Shown here: positions 9,952 through 20,584 of the stretch, in pieces
How the letters are laid out: every line of letters starts with the position of its first letter
Numbering within the stretch: position 1 is the stretch's first letter
DNA from: Terricaulis sp.
Lineage (GTDB): Bacteria > Pseudomonadota > Alphaproteobacteria > Caulobacterales > Aquidulcibacteraceae
Assembly: GCA_024707365.1 (NCBI GenBank)
Contig: JANPZV010000005.1
Location: 372,001 to 436,000 of the forward strand
DNA: 64,000 bases
Direction: 5' to 3'
Position numbers and translations under genes: made by a program
The notes under the pieces: model-generated
What the model was told of the DNA's origin: nothing
Databases searched by the model: none
The model's input: the letters and a program-made list of their open reading frames with translations, nothing else

Positions 9952-10917
9952 ATGAACGCGATTGGCAAATCTTCAGCGATCTTCGTGACGCTCTCTGGGC
10001 TGTTCTGGGGCGGCTGGATTCTGGGCGCGCAAACGCCCGAAGGGCAAGAGGCGATCGCCCGCGCCTACGCCGCCTACGCCGAGCAGCAACACACCATCAA
10101 TCAGAACCTGTTCGACAGCACCGCCCTCCGCGCCGTGGTGTGCGGCGGGGTGGAAAGCGCCGAAGCGGCGGAGCAGCGGCCTTGCTTGGCGGTGATCGCC
10201 GCGGGGCGGTTGTTTGTTGTGGACGCAGGCTCCGGCGCCACCAGCGCGCTGACCAAGCGCGGCATCCCGATCGCGCAGCTTGAGGCGGTGCTGCTCACCG
10301 AAGCGCGCCTGCCGCAAACGGCCGATCTTTCGGCGCTCTATGGCGAAAGCGTGCGCGCGGGCGATCCGCTGATGCCGGTGTACGGCCCGGCCGACACCCA
10401 GCGCCTGGTTGAAGGGCTCAACCAAAGCGCGGGTCTGGATGGGGCCGAGCGCGGCTTCCAAGCCTGGGGCCCGACGCCGGAGCCTGGCCGCTCCGTGATC
10501 GTGTTTGAGGGCGACGGGCTCATCGTTTCCGCCTTCACCACCCAGGAAGACGCCTTCAATGGCCGCATCGGCTACCGTTTTGACTATCGCGGCCGCTCCA
10601 TCGTCGTGGGCGGGGACGGGCGCGTTGTCAGCGCCGAGGCGGCGGCGAACGCCGACGTAGTGTTGCAAGGCGCGCAGACCCAGGCGCTCTCGCATCTGCG
10701 GCCCGGCGCGGCGATGACGGCGGCGGAAGTCGCAGCCCAAGCCCGCGCGGCCAATGCCGGCATGGTTGTGCTGACGGGCGCGGAAAACCCGGTGGCCGGC
10801 CGGGTGCAAGTCTCCGAGGCGCGCGCGGCAGGCTTTGATGACGTGGTGGCCGGGCGCGTGGGCATGCTGGTGGAGCTGCCGCTCACCAACCAAGAGATCA
10901 ACGTCCGCCCGCTTTGA
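9952..10917 (+). CDS. metallo-beta-lactamase-fold protein with degenerate metal-binding motif
   Basis: LFVVDAGSGATSAL...LEAVLLTEARLPQTADLSALYG...LPVYGP-like pattern; HxHxDH appears as EARLPQ. Confidence 0.65.
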   Translation: MNAIGKSSAIFVTLSGLFWGGWILGAQTPEGQEAIARAYAAYAEQQHTINQNLFDSTALRAVVCGGVESAEAAEQRPCLAVIAAGRLFVVDAGSGATSALTKRGIPIAQLEAVLLTEARLPQTADLSALYGESVRAGDPLMPVYGPADTQRLVEGLNQSAGLDGAERGFQAWGPTPEPGRSVIVFEGDGLIVSAFTTQEDAFNGRIGYRFDYRGRSIVVGGDGRVVSAEAAANADVVLQGAQTQALSHLRPGAAMTAAEVAAQARAANAGMVVLTGAENPVAGRVQVSEARAAGFDDVVAGRVGMLVELPLTNQEINVRPL

Positions 10918-10939
10918 TCGCAGCCAAAGCGCAAGATCA

Positions 10940-10966
10940 GGGGAGCCCGCAAGGCTCCCCTTTTTT
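10940..10966 (+). terminator. rho-independent terminator
   Basis: GGGGAGCC-CGCAA-GGCTCCCC followed by TTTTTT. Confidence 0.9.
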
Positions 10967-11019
10967 GCGTGTGCGCCCCGCCCTTCGATTCGCCGCATAG
11001 AGGCCCTAGATAGGGGCGC

Positions 11020-11844
11020 ATGCGCTTTGCCTTGTTTCTTGCCGCCTTTTTGGCGTGCGCGGGCCCCGCTTCGGCGGATCGGTTCGCGCTGCGCTACAAT
11101 GGCTGGGCGATGGGCGTGCTGCACATCGGCGAAATCAGCGTGGATGTGGATGTCTCGGAAGAGAGTTACGCGATCCGCACCGAGCTGCGCTCACGCGGGC
11201 TGATGAATTGGTTTGAGCGCACCAATCTCACCGCCGAGGCCGGCGGGCTGATCGATGAGAGCGGAACGGTGCGCTGGCTGCGCTATGATCTCGATCACCA
11301 TTACAGCCGCAAGCACCGGCTGATCGCGCTGCGCCTCGATGAAAGCGGCGCCACGCAAGCGGACATCCAGCCCAATTTCAGCGCCTGGGGCGAGCCGCCA
11401 ACCAATGAAGAGCAACGGCGCATCTCCCGCGATCCTTTGTCCTCTGTCGTGGCCATGGCGATTGACGCGGGACAAACCCAGCGTTGCGCCGGGAGCTACC
11501 CCACGTTCGACGGGCGCTTCCATTACGTGCTGGAATTGAGCGAGGGCGAGCGCGATGCGTTCAGAGGCGGCGGCTATGAGGGCGAGGTGCTGAAATGCAC
11601 CCTCACCTATCGCGCCGTGGCCGGGTTTGAACGCAGCGATGCAGGCCGGCGCCGGCTGCCGCGCGGGGAGATTTGGTTTGCGCTGATGCCCGATACGCGC
11701 TTTGCACCGCCTGTGCGCATCAATCTGCCGCTCTCCGCCGGGGGCGCCAGCGTGCGCCTCAACAGCTTCAACCGCGCGATCGTGAACATCGCCCCGGACG
11801 ATGAACCGGCTCCCGCCGAAACCGAAGAGACGAGAGCACCTTGA
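11020..11844 (+). CDS. DUF3108 domain-containing exported protein
   Basis: signal peptide; ADRFALRYNGWAMGVLHIGEI...YAIRTELRSRGLMNWF typical of DUF3108. Confidence 0.7.
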   Translation: MRFALFLAAFLACAGPASADRFALRYNGWAMGVLHIGEISVDVDVSEESYAIRTELRSRGLMNWFERTNLTAEAGGLIDESGTVRWLRYDLDHHYSRKHRLIALRLDESGATQADIQPNFSAWGEPPTNEEQRRISRDPLSSVVAMAIDAGQTQRCAGSYPTFDGRFHYVLELSEGERDAFRGGGYEGEVLKCTLTYRAVAGFERSDAGRRRLPRGEIWFALMPDTRFAPPVRINLPLSAGGASVRLNSFNRAIVNIAPDDEPAPAETEETRAP

Positions 11845-13098
11845 ACCCGCGCCGCGCCGCCACTGAATTGCTTGTCGCCGTTGAAGGCGGGCGGGCGCTG
11901 GATGATGCGCTGGCGCACACGCCGGCGTTTGAAGCGCTGGCCGGGCGCGACCGCGCGTTTGCGCGCGCATTGGCGACAGAGACGCTGCGCTGGCACGGCG
12001 CGCTCGATGCGGTGCTGGGGCGGTTTATGCAAAAGCCGCTGCCCGATAGCGCCGCGCATGCGCGCGCTGCTGCGGCTGGGCGCCGCGCAAGTGCTGGTGC
12101 TGCGCACCCCGGCGCACGCGGCGGTGGGTGAAACGGTGGAAACCGCCAACACGATGCGCGAGGCGCGCGGCTTTGCGAAGCTGATGAACGCGGTGCTGCG
12201 CCGTGTTTCGCGCGAGGGCGATGCGGTGCTGGCCGAATTGCCCGAGGGCGCGCATTTGCCGGCTTGGCTCGTCACCCGCTGGCGCGCCGCTTATGGCGCG
12301 GAAAAAGCCGCCGCCATGGCGATGGCCACGCTCGCCCCCGCGCCGCTGGATTTGAGCGTGAAGGGCGATGCCGAGGGCTGGGCTGAAAAACTCGGCGGGC
12401 GCGTGACGCCGACCGGCAGCGTGCGGCTGCAAGAGTATGAGCGCGTGGAGACGCTGGCCGGCTTTGAGGATGGCGCCTGGTGGGTGCAGGATGCGGCGGC
12501 GGCGTTGCCGGCGACATTGCTGGGCGATGTGGCGGGCAAGCGGGTGCTCGATCTCTGCGCCGCGCCAGGCGGGAAAACGCTGCAGCTGGCGGCGGCGGGC
12601 GCAAAGGTGACGGCGGTGGATAAATCGCCAGCGCGGCTGGCGCGCGTGCGCGAGAATTTGGAGCGGACAAAGCTCAGCGCCGAGGTGATCGCCGCCGATG
12701 CGCTGGAGTTTCGGGCGCCGGCGTTTGACGCGATCCTGCTGGACGCGCCCTGCTCCTCCACCGGCACGCTGCGGCGGCATCCTGACGTGGCCTGGCTGCG
12801 CCGGCCGACGGACATCCGCGCGCTGTCTGAGCTGCAAGCCAAGCTGATCGATGCGGCGGCTGGGCTGCTGAAGCCGGGCGGAACGCTGGTTTACGCCGTC
12901 TGCTCGCTGGAGCCGGAGGAAGGCGAAGGCGCGGTGGCGGGCGCGCTGGCCCGCGGCTGGCGGCGGGCGCCGCTGCCGGAGCTGGCGGGCGTCGGCCCGT
13001 TCACCACCGATGACGGGGACATCCGCACCCTGCCCGCGCAATGGGCGAAAGCCGGCGGCCTCGACGGGTTTTTCGCGGCGCGGCTTACGCGCGGTTAA
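11841..13098 (+). pseudogene. rsmB: RsmB/NOP-family 16S rRNA cytosine methyltransferase, frameshifted
   Basis: NusB-like N-terminus in ORF 11841..12131; methyltransferase part VLDLCAAPGGKTLQLAAAGA, DAPCSSTGTLRRHPDV in ORF 11872..13098; frame change near 12050-12066. Confidence 0.85.
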
Positions 13099-13152
13099 GC
13101 ACCCAGCCCCGCTCGCTTGCGCGGGGGCGCGTGCGCGGTTACTCACGGCATT

Positions 13153-13815
13153 ATGGCGCACACACTCATTGCACCTTCGATCTTAGCGGCGGATTTCGCC
13201 AAGCTGGGCGAGGAGGTGCGCGCGGCGGAGGCTGCGGGCGCGGATATGATCCATGTCGATGTGATGGACGGGCATTTCGTGCCCAACATCTCAATTGGCC
13301 CAGCCGTGGTGAAGGCGATCCGCCCGCACAGCAAGCTGCCGTTTGACGTGCATCTGATGATCGCGCCGGTTGATCCTTACATTCAAGCGTTCCGCGATGC
13401 GGGCGCGGACATCATCACCGTGCACCCCGAAGCGGGGCCGCACGTGCATCGCACGCTGCAGGCGATCCGCGCGACGGGCGCGAAGGCGGGCGTTTCGCTC
13501 AATCCCGGCACGCCGGCGGACGTGATCGATCCGATTATCGATCTCGTCGATCTGGTTTTGGTGATGAGCGTCAATCCCGGCTTTGGCGGGCAGAGCTTTA
13601 TTGAAAGCGTGCTGCCGAAGATCAAAGCCGTGCGCAAAAAGATCGACGCGAGCGGACGCGAGATCATTCTGGAGGTCGATGGCGGCGTGAACGCGAACAC
13701 CGCGCCGGCGGTGATCGAAGCGGGCGCAACCGCGCTGGTGGCGGGCACCGCCGTCTATGGCGGCGATGCAAGCGCGTACGCAGAGAACATCGCGCGATTG
13801 AGAAACCCGCACTGA
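13153..13815 (+). CDS. rpe: ribulose-phosphate 3-epimerase
   Basis: [43 protein letters not shown]. Confidence 0.96.
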   Translation: MAHTLIAPSILAADFAKLGEEVRAAEAAGADMIHVDVMDGHFVPNISIGPAVVKAIRPHSKLPFDVHLMIAPVDPYIQAFRDAGADIITVHPEAGPHVHRTLQAIRATGAKAGVSLNPGTPADVIDPIIDLVDLVLVMSVNPGFGGQSFIESVLPKIKAVRKKIDASGREIILEVDGGVNANTAPAVIEAGATALVAGTAVYGGDASAYAENIARLRNPH

Positions 13816-13816
13816 G

Positions 13817-15490
13817 ATGTCCGCGGCCGCCGCCCCCCAACGGCCGCAACGGCCAAGCCCGGTAAGCGAGCCGTGGCGGGCGAACCCGTTTCATCGCATG
13901 CGCCTGGGCGATTCCACGCCAGATCGCGTGAGCGCATACGGCGCCGATCCGCGCGTGGGCGATGCCGAGCGCGGGCGTGAAATCGGGCGCGGGCATTGGC
14001 GCATCGGCGCCGAGCGCATTGTGGATCAGCCGATCCCCTGGCGCGCCAAGCACCCTTCCCGGCATTTCACCGCGCGGCTGCATGCGTTTTCATGGCTGGT
14101 CGATCTCGCGGCGGTGGGGCCTTCGGCGCATGCGCGCATCGCGGAATTGATTGACGCCTGGATCGCTGCGTTTGGCGAATGGGATGAGCTGGCGTGGGAT
14201 CCTGAGCTGACGGCCGAGCGCCTGTTTGCCTGGCTGTGCTGGGGCCGGCCCGCGTTTGAGCAAGGCGATCCGGCGGCGCGCGCGGCGCTGCTGCGATCAG
14301 CGGCGCGGCAGGCGCGGCTGTTGATGGCCGCGCAAAGCGAATTGAGCGAACGGCATCTGGGCTCAATCAAAGCTGGCGCGGCTTTGGTGCTGGCCGGCGC
14401 TGCGGGCTTTCCCGAAGCGGAGCGCTTGGCCGAGCAAGGCGAGGAAATGCTGCTGGAGGCGTGCGCCAAGCAATTTTTCCCCGATGGCGGCCATTTTTCG
14501 CGCGCGCCCGAAGCGTGCGCGGAGGCTCTGTATGACATGCTGACCGCGCGCGCCGCGCTGGCCGAGCCCGCGCCGCTCTATGACGAAACACTGCCGAAGT
14601 TGGCCAACATGGTGCGCATGCTGCGCCTGGGCGATGGCGCCCTGGCGTGCTTTCACGGCGGCTCCGAAGGCGGCGCGGCTTCGATCGACGCGGCGCTGGC
14701 GCGCGTCAGCGGCGGGGAGCGATTTTTTCAGTTCGCGCAGCACACCGCCTATCAGCGCATCGAAGCGGGCGACATGCGCGTGCTCATGGATGTGGGCGCG
14801 GCCCCGCCGCTCTCCTATTCCGAGCGCGCGCATGCGAGCGCGCTCGCGTTTGAGCTTTCGAGCGGGACCGAGCGCCTGATCGTGAACGTGGGCGCCGCGC
14901 GCGAATTGGAGCCCGCTGCACGCGTTGCCGCGCGCGCGACCAATGGGCACTCCACGCTGGCTTTGGCCGATGCGCTTTCGGCGCATTTGGAAGAGCCCCG
15001 GCGCGGCAAAGGCCCAGCGCGGCTTTCAGGACCGAACCTTGATGACGTACGCCGCGCTTCGGATGAAAGCGGCGTGACCGTGCAGGGCCGGCATGACGGC
15101 TACAAGGATAAGTTCGGCCTGCTGCATCGGCGCTATGTGTTCATTGACCATGCGGGCACGAACTTGCGCGGCATCGATGAATTGATCCGGCCGATGAAGC
15201 TGAAAAGCGCCGCGCCCAAGCAATTTATCCCCTTCACCGCGCGCTTTCACCTGCACCCTTCGGTGCGCGCGCGGCTGATCGAGCGGCAAGTGGCGCTTTT
15301 GGAAACGCCGGGCGGGCAGCGCTGGCGGCTGCGCACCGATGCGCCCAACATCGAAATCGCGCCCTCGATCTATTGGGGCGGCGCCAATCCGCGCGAGAGT
15401 TTGCAGATCGTGCTTTCCGGCGAGGCTGATCCGATGGGGCATGGGCTTGCGCCGCCGAACCGGATCAGGTGGGCGCTTTCGCGGGGGTGA
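13817..15490 (+). CDS. heparinase II/III family protein
   Basis: DGGHFSRAPEACAEALYDML; C-terminal heparinase II/III-like beta region HDGYKDKFGLLHRRYVFID. Confidence 0.85.
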   Translation: MSAAAAPQRPQRPSPVSEPWRANPFHRMRLGDSTPDRVSAYGADPRVGDAERGREIGRGHWRIGAERIVDQPIPWRAKHPSRHFTARLHAFSWLVDLAAVGPSAHARIAELIDAWIAAFGEWDELAWDPELTAERLFAWLCWGRPAFEQGDPAARAALLRSAARQARLLMAAQSELSERHLGSIKAGAALVLAGAAGFPEAERLAEQGEEMLLEACAKQFFPDGGHFSRAPEACAEALYDMLTARAALAEPAPLYDETLPKLANMVRMLRLGDGALACFHGGSEGGAASIDAALARVSGGERFFQFAQHTAYQRIEAGDMRVLMDVGAAPPLSYSERAHASALAFELSSGTERLIVNVGAARELEPAARVAARATNGHSTLALADALSAHLEEPRRGKGPARLSGPNLDDVRRASDESGVTVQGRHDGYKDKFGLLHRRYVFIDHAGTNLRGIDELIRPMKLKSAAPKQFIPFTARFHLHPSVRARLIERQVALLETPGGQRWRLRTDAPNIEIAPSIYWGGANPRESLQIVLSGEADPMGHGLAPPNRIRWALSRG

Positions 15491-15511
15491 GCGCCGGATC
15501 GGTGCGACCAC

Positions 15512-15539
15512 TTGACATTTGTAGCCAATAAGCTACATT
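15512..15539 (+). promoter_or_regulatory. predicted TA promoter with internal palindromic operator
   Basis: TTGACA (15512-15517), 16-nt spacer, TACATT (15534-15539); TGTAGC-N6-GCTACA palindrome (15520-15537) spans the spacer and overlaps the -10. Confidence 0.65.
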
Positions 15540-15544
15540 TCTGC

Positions 15545-15859
15545 ATGCCGACGATCATCAAGTCCGACGCGTTCGCACATTGGATCGATCATCTTCGCGA
15601 CCGCGCCGGCGCCGCCCAGGTGCTGCGCCGCCTAGCCCGCTTAGAGCGCGGCAATCCGGGCAATGTCGCGCCCGTCGGTGAAGGCTTGAGTGAGATGAAG
15701 ATCGATTTCGGGCCAGGTTATCGGGTCTATTTTGGACAACGCGGGGAAGAATTGGTGATCATTCTCGGCGGCGGCGACAAGTCCAGCCAGGAGCGGGACA
15801 TCAAAGCGGCCAAGAAACTCTGGAGCGAATGGAAGGAGCAAATCGATGACAAAATCTAA
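15545..15859 (+). CDS. type II toxin-antitoxin system RelE/HigB-family toxin (addiction module killer)
   Basis: FAHWIDHLRDRAGAAQVLRRLARLERGNPGNVAPVGEGLSEMKIDFGPGYRVYF...LILGGGDKSSQERDI. Confidence 0.88.
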   Translation: MPTIIKSDAFAHWIDHLRDRAGAAQVLRRLARLERGNPGNVAPVGEGLSEMKIDFGPGYRVYFGQRGEELVIILGGGDKSSQERDIKAAKKLWSEWKEQIDDKI

Positions 15860-16133
15860 GTTCTCCGCCTTCGACGCGGCCGACCACATCAAGACGCCGG
15901 ATGATGCGGCGCTTTATCTCGACGCCGTATTGGCGGATGGCGATGCAAACGAAATCGCCGAAGCGCTTGGCGTGGTCGCACGCTCCCAAGGCATGGCCAC
16001 AATCGCGGCGGAAAGCGGATTTTCGCGCGAAACGCTTTATCGCACGCTCAGCGACGCCGGAAACCCAAGACTAGCGACACTTCTTGGCGTCTTGCGCGCT
16101 ATGGGGCTTCGTCTTTCCGTCGCGGCGGCATAG
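15846..16133 (+). CDS. addiction module antidote protein (HTH antitoxin)
   Basis: overlaps toxin 3' end; [46 protein letters not shown]. Confidence 0.88.
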   Translation: MTKSKFSAFDAADHIKTPDDAALYLDAVLADGDANEIAEALGVVARSQGMATIAAESGFSRETLYRTLSDAGNPRLATLLGVLRAMGLRLSVAAA

Positions 16134-16198
16134 ATGCGTCAGGGAAGCGCGGCGCGCCGGACTCCGCTTTTGCCGGAGAATCCCCTAAAAGCGCGGCC

Positions 16199-17776
16199 AT
16201 GACAGATATCCTCCCCCTCCGCCGCGCGCTGATTTCCGTTTCCGACAAAACTGGGTTGATCGAGCACGCCAGGGCGCTCTCCGAGCTGGGCGCGGCGCTG
16301 GTTTCCACCGGGGGCACGCAGAAGGCGATCGCGGATGCGGGGCTCAAAGTGGCGGATGTGAGCGCCGTCACCGGGTTTCCGGAAATGATGGATGGGCGGG
16401 TGAAAACGCTGCACCCGAAAGTGCATGGCGGCCTGCTCGCGCTGCGCGACAATGCAGAGCACGCGGCGGCGCTGAAACAGCACGGCATCGAAGCGTTCGA
16501 TGTGCTTTACGTGAACCTCTATCCGTTCGAGGCCACGGTGGCGCGTGGGGCGGATTTCGAGACCTGCATCGAGAATATCGATATTGGCGGCCCGGCCATG
16601 ATCCGCGCGGCGGCGAAGAATTACGGCTTCATCGCTGTGGCGACAGACGCGGAAGATATGGAAGCGATCCTGGCCGAAGCCAAAGCGCATGGCGGGACTT
16701 CGCTTGCGCTGCGCAAGAAGCTCTCGGCCAAGGCGTTCGCGCGCACAGGCGCGTATGATGCGGCAATCTCGGCCTGGTACGCCGCGCAGATTGACGAAAG
16801 CGCGCCGACCTGGCGCGCGTTTGGCGGCAAGCTGAAGCAAACTTTGCGCTATGGCGAGAATAGCCATCAGGGAGCGGCGTTCTACACCAATGGCGAACAG
16901 CGCTTTGGCGTGGCCACGGCCAAGCAGCTGCAAGGCAAAGAACTGAGCTACAATAATCTGAATGATACGGACGCTGCGTTTGAGCTGGCGGCTGAGTTTG
17001 AGCAGCCGGCGGCAGCGATCATCAAGCACGCCAATCCCTGCGGCGTGGCGATTGGCGCGGATTTGAGCGAGGCCTATGCGCGCGCGCTGGAATGCGATCC
17101 GGTTTCGGCGTTTGGCGGCATCATTGCGGTGAACCGCAAGCTGGATAAGGCCGCCGCCGAGCGGATGATCGAGATTTTCACCGAAGTGGTGATCGCGCCT
17201 GATGCGGATGAAGATGCAATCGCGGTGTTCGCCAAGAAGAAAAACCTGCGCTTGCTGGTGACGGGCGGCATGCCCGACCCGGCGCAGAAGGCGCTGACGT
17301 ATAAAACGCTTGCCGGCGGCTTCTTGGTGCAAGACCGCGACATCGGCCATATCAAAGCGTCGGATTTGAAGGTGGTGACGAAGATCGCCCCCAGCGAAGC
17401 GCAGCTGCGCGATCTTTTGTTTGCGTTCACCGTCGCCAAGCACGTGAAATCCAACGCGATCGTCTATGCGCGCGACGGGCAAACCGCCGGCATCGGCGCA
17501 GGCCAGATGAACCGGCGCGACAGCGCGCGGATCGCGGCGCTGCGCGCCAAGGAAGCGGCGGAGATGGCGAAGAAGCCCGGCTCACTGGCCTATGGCGCGG
17601 CGTGCGCGTCAGATGCGTTCTTCCCCTTCCCGGATGGCTTGCTGCAAGCGGTGGAAGCGGGCGCGACCAGCGTGATCCAGCCGGGCGGCTCAATCCGCGA
17701 CGACGAGGTGATCAAGGCGGCCGATGAAGCGGGCATCGCCATGGTGTTCACCGGGATGCGGCATTTCCGGCACTAA
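16199..17776 (+). CDS. purH: bifunctional phosphoribosylaminoimidazolecarboxamide formyltransferase/IMP cyclohydrolase
   Basis: [48 protein letters not shown]. Confidence 0.97.
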   Translation: MTDILPLRRALISVSDKTGLIEHARALSELGAALVSTGGTQKAIADAGLKVADVSAVTGFPEMMDGRVKTLHPKVHGGLLALRDNAEHAAALKQHGIEAFDVLYVNLYPFEATVARGADFETCIENIDIGGPAMIRAAAKNYGFIAVATDAEDMEAILAEAKAHGGTSLALRKKLSAKAFARTGAYDAAISAWYAAQIDESAPTWRAFGGKLKQTLRYGENSHQGAAFYTNGEQRFGVATAKQLQGKELSYNNLNDTDAAFELAAEFEQPAAAIIKHANPCGVAIGADLSEAYARALECDPVSAFGGIIAVNRKLDKAAAERMIEIFTEVVIAPDADEDAIAVFAKKKNLRLLVTGGMPDPAQKALTYKTLAGGFLVQDRDIGHIKASDLKVVTKIAPSEAQLRDLLFAFTVAKHVKSNAIVYARDGQTAGIGAGQMNRRDSARIAALRAKEAAEMAKKPGSLAYGAACASDAFFPFPDGLLQAVEAGATSVIQPGGSIRDDEVIKAADEAGIAMVFTGMRHFRH

Positions 17777-19012
<1,236 letters not shown>

Positions 19013-19052
19013 CCCATGAGACAGTCGCTCCCCCTCGCGGGGAGGGACAAAG

Positions 19053-19706
19053 CTAACTCCCCAACGCCCCCTCAATCGCTGTGCGCACTTCTTCGCTTGT
19101 CGGCTCGGTGCGCGTTGAGAACGCGGCGAGGATGCGGCCGTCGCGGCCGATGAGGAGTTTGTGGAAGTTCCAGCCGGGCACGGCGCTATCGCCAAGCTGC
19201 GCTTCGGCCCAGGCGTAGAAGGGATGGCGATCGGCGCCGATCACTTCGGTTTTGCCAGCCATCGGGAAAGTGACGCCGTAATTCAGCGTGCAGAATTCCT
19301 GAATATCCTCGACGCTGCCGGCTTCCTGGTTGTTGAAATTGTTGGACGGCACGCCCAGCACCTCAAAGCCGCGCGCATTGTACTCGCTGAAAATCTGCTG
19401 CAGCCCTTCATATTGCGGGGTGAAGCCGCAGGCGCTGGCGGTGTTGACCACGAGCAGCACCTCGCCATTGAAGGCGCTGAGCGGCACGCGCTCTGTCCAG
19501 AGGCCGGTGAACTCGAATTGATAAGCGCTGGCCGGATCGGTGCTGGCCGCGTCCGCCTCGGCGAAGCGCGCTTCGTGCTGGGCGACGGCGGCGGCGACGG
19601 CGGCTTGGCGCTCCTCGGCCACATCGGCGGTGGGCGGCTCAGGCGCGCGGCTACAGGCGGCGAGCGTGAGCAAAGCTGCGGCGGCCAATTGTACGGCGAT
19701 TTTCAT
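19053..19706 (-). CDS. glutathione peroxidase, lipoprotein
   Basis: lipobox LLTLAAC; NTASACGFTPQYEGLQ, GVPSNNFNNQEAGS, WNFHKLLIGRDG; Cys (not Sec) at the active site. Confidence 0.93.
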   Translation of the reverse strand: MKIAVQLAAAALLTLAACSRAPEPPTADVAEERQAAVAAAVAQHEARFAEADAASTDPASAYQFEFTGLWTERVPLSAFNGEVLLVVNTASACGFTPQYEGLQQIFSEYNARGFEVLGVPSNNFNNQEAGSVEDIQEFCTLNYGVTFPMAGKTEVIGADRHPFYAWAEAQLGDSAVPGWNFHKLLIGRDGRILAAFSTRTEPTSEEVRTAIEGALGS

Positions 19707-19741
19707 GGCCCTATCCCTTCCCGATGCGGCAAGCTTTGAGC

Positions 19742-20584
19742 ATGGCCCAACGGGGCGGGCGCCCGCAAGCGCGGCGTGGCTTGCGCTTGGCGTGGCTGGC
19801 CGCCATCCTCACTTTTTTCGCCGCCATGCCCGCCGCCGCCGAACCCCTTGAGCAGCGCATCAATGCGCTTGCGCCGCACCTGACGGTGACGCAGCCAGCG
19901 GGCGAAGGGCCGTTCCCGGTGCTGTTCATGCTGCATGGTTGCGGCGGGCCAAGGCCATTTCTGGAGGAGATGACGGAGGTGGCCGCCGCGGCCGGCGCGG
20001 TGGTGGTGAACATCAATTCCTACGGGCATCGCCGCATAGGCCAGATGCGCGCCTACGCCACCGTGTGCACCGGGGCGCAATTGCATGGGCGCGAACGCGC
20101 GGGCGATCTCTATGCGGCGATGGCCTGGGCGCGGCGGCAAGCTTGGGCGGACGGCCAGCGCTTCGCCGCGATCGGCTGGAGCCATGGCGGCTGGACGATC
20201 CTGGATGCGCTCTCCCTGCGCAGCGGGCCGGAGATGGCGCGGGCGACGGGGCTTGAAGGCTTGGCCGATGAGCCGCTTGAAGGTCTGGCCGCCACGATGG
20301 TGGTTTATCCTTATACGGGCGTGGGCTCACTGGTGGGCCGGCGGCCATGGCGCATCGCGCCACGCGCGAGCGCCATTGTGGCGGAGAATGATTACATCGT
20401 TGGCGATGCGCGCCGCGCGCTTGAGCGCCAGCGCGGACGCGGCGCGCCGCTCAAGATCGAGCTTTTTGAAGGCGCCACGCACGCGTTTGAAGATGCGCAC
20501 GCGCACGATCTGCGCGTGCGCTTCCACCCCGCCCACACCGCGCGCGAGCATGACATGCTGCGCGCGATGATCGCGGGGCTTTAG
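19742..20584 (+). CDS. dienelactone hydrolase-like alpha/beta hydrolase, exported
   Basis: signal peptide; VLFMLHGCGGPRPFLEE, AAIGWSHGGWTILDAL. Confidence 0.8.
   Translation: MAQRGGRPQARRGLRLAWLAAILTFFAAMPAAAEPLEQRINALAPHLTVTQPAGEGPFPVLFMLHGCGGPRPFLEEMTEVAAAAGAVVVNINSYGHRRIGQMRAYATVCTGAQLHGRERAGDLYAAMAWARRQAWADGQRFAAIGWSHGGWTILDALSLRSGPEMARATGLEGLADEPLEGLAATMVVYPYTGVGSLVGRRPWRIAPRASAIVAENDYIVGDARRALERQRGRGAPLKIELFEGATHAFEDAHAHDLRVRFHPAHTAREHDMLRAMIAGL

Noticed and set aside
16139-17482. 447-aa minus-strand ORF over purH
   Set aside because: Antisense of a well-identified purH; no recognisable domains.
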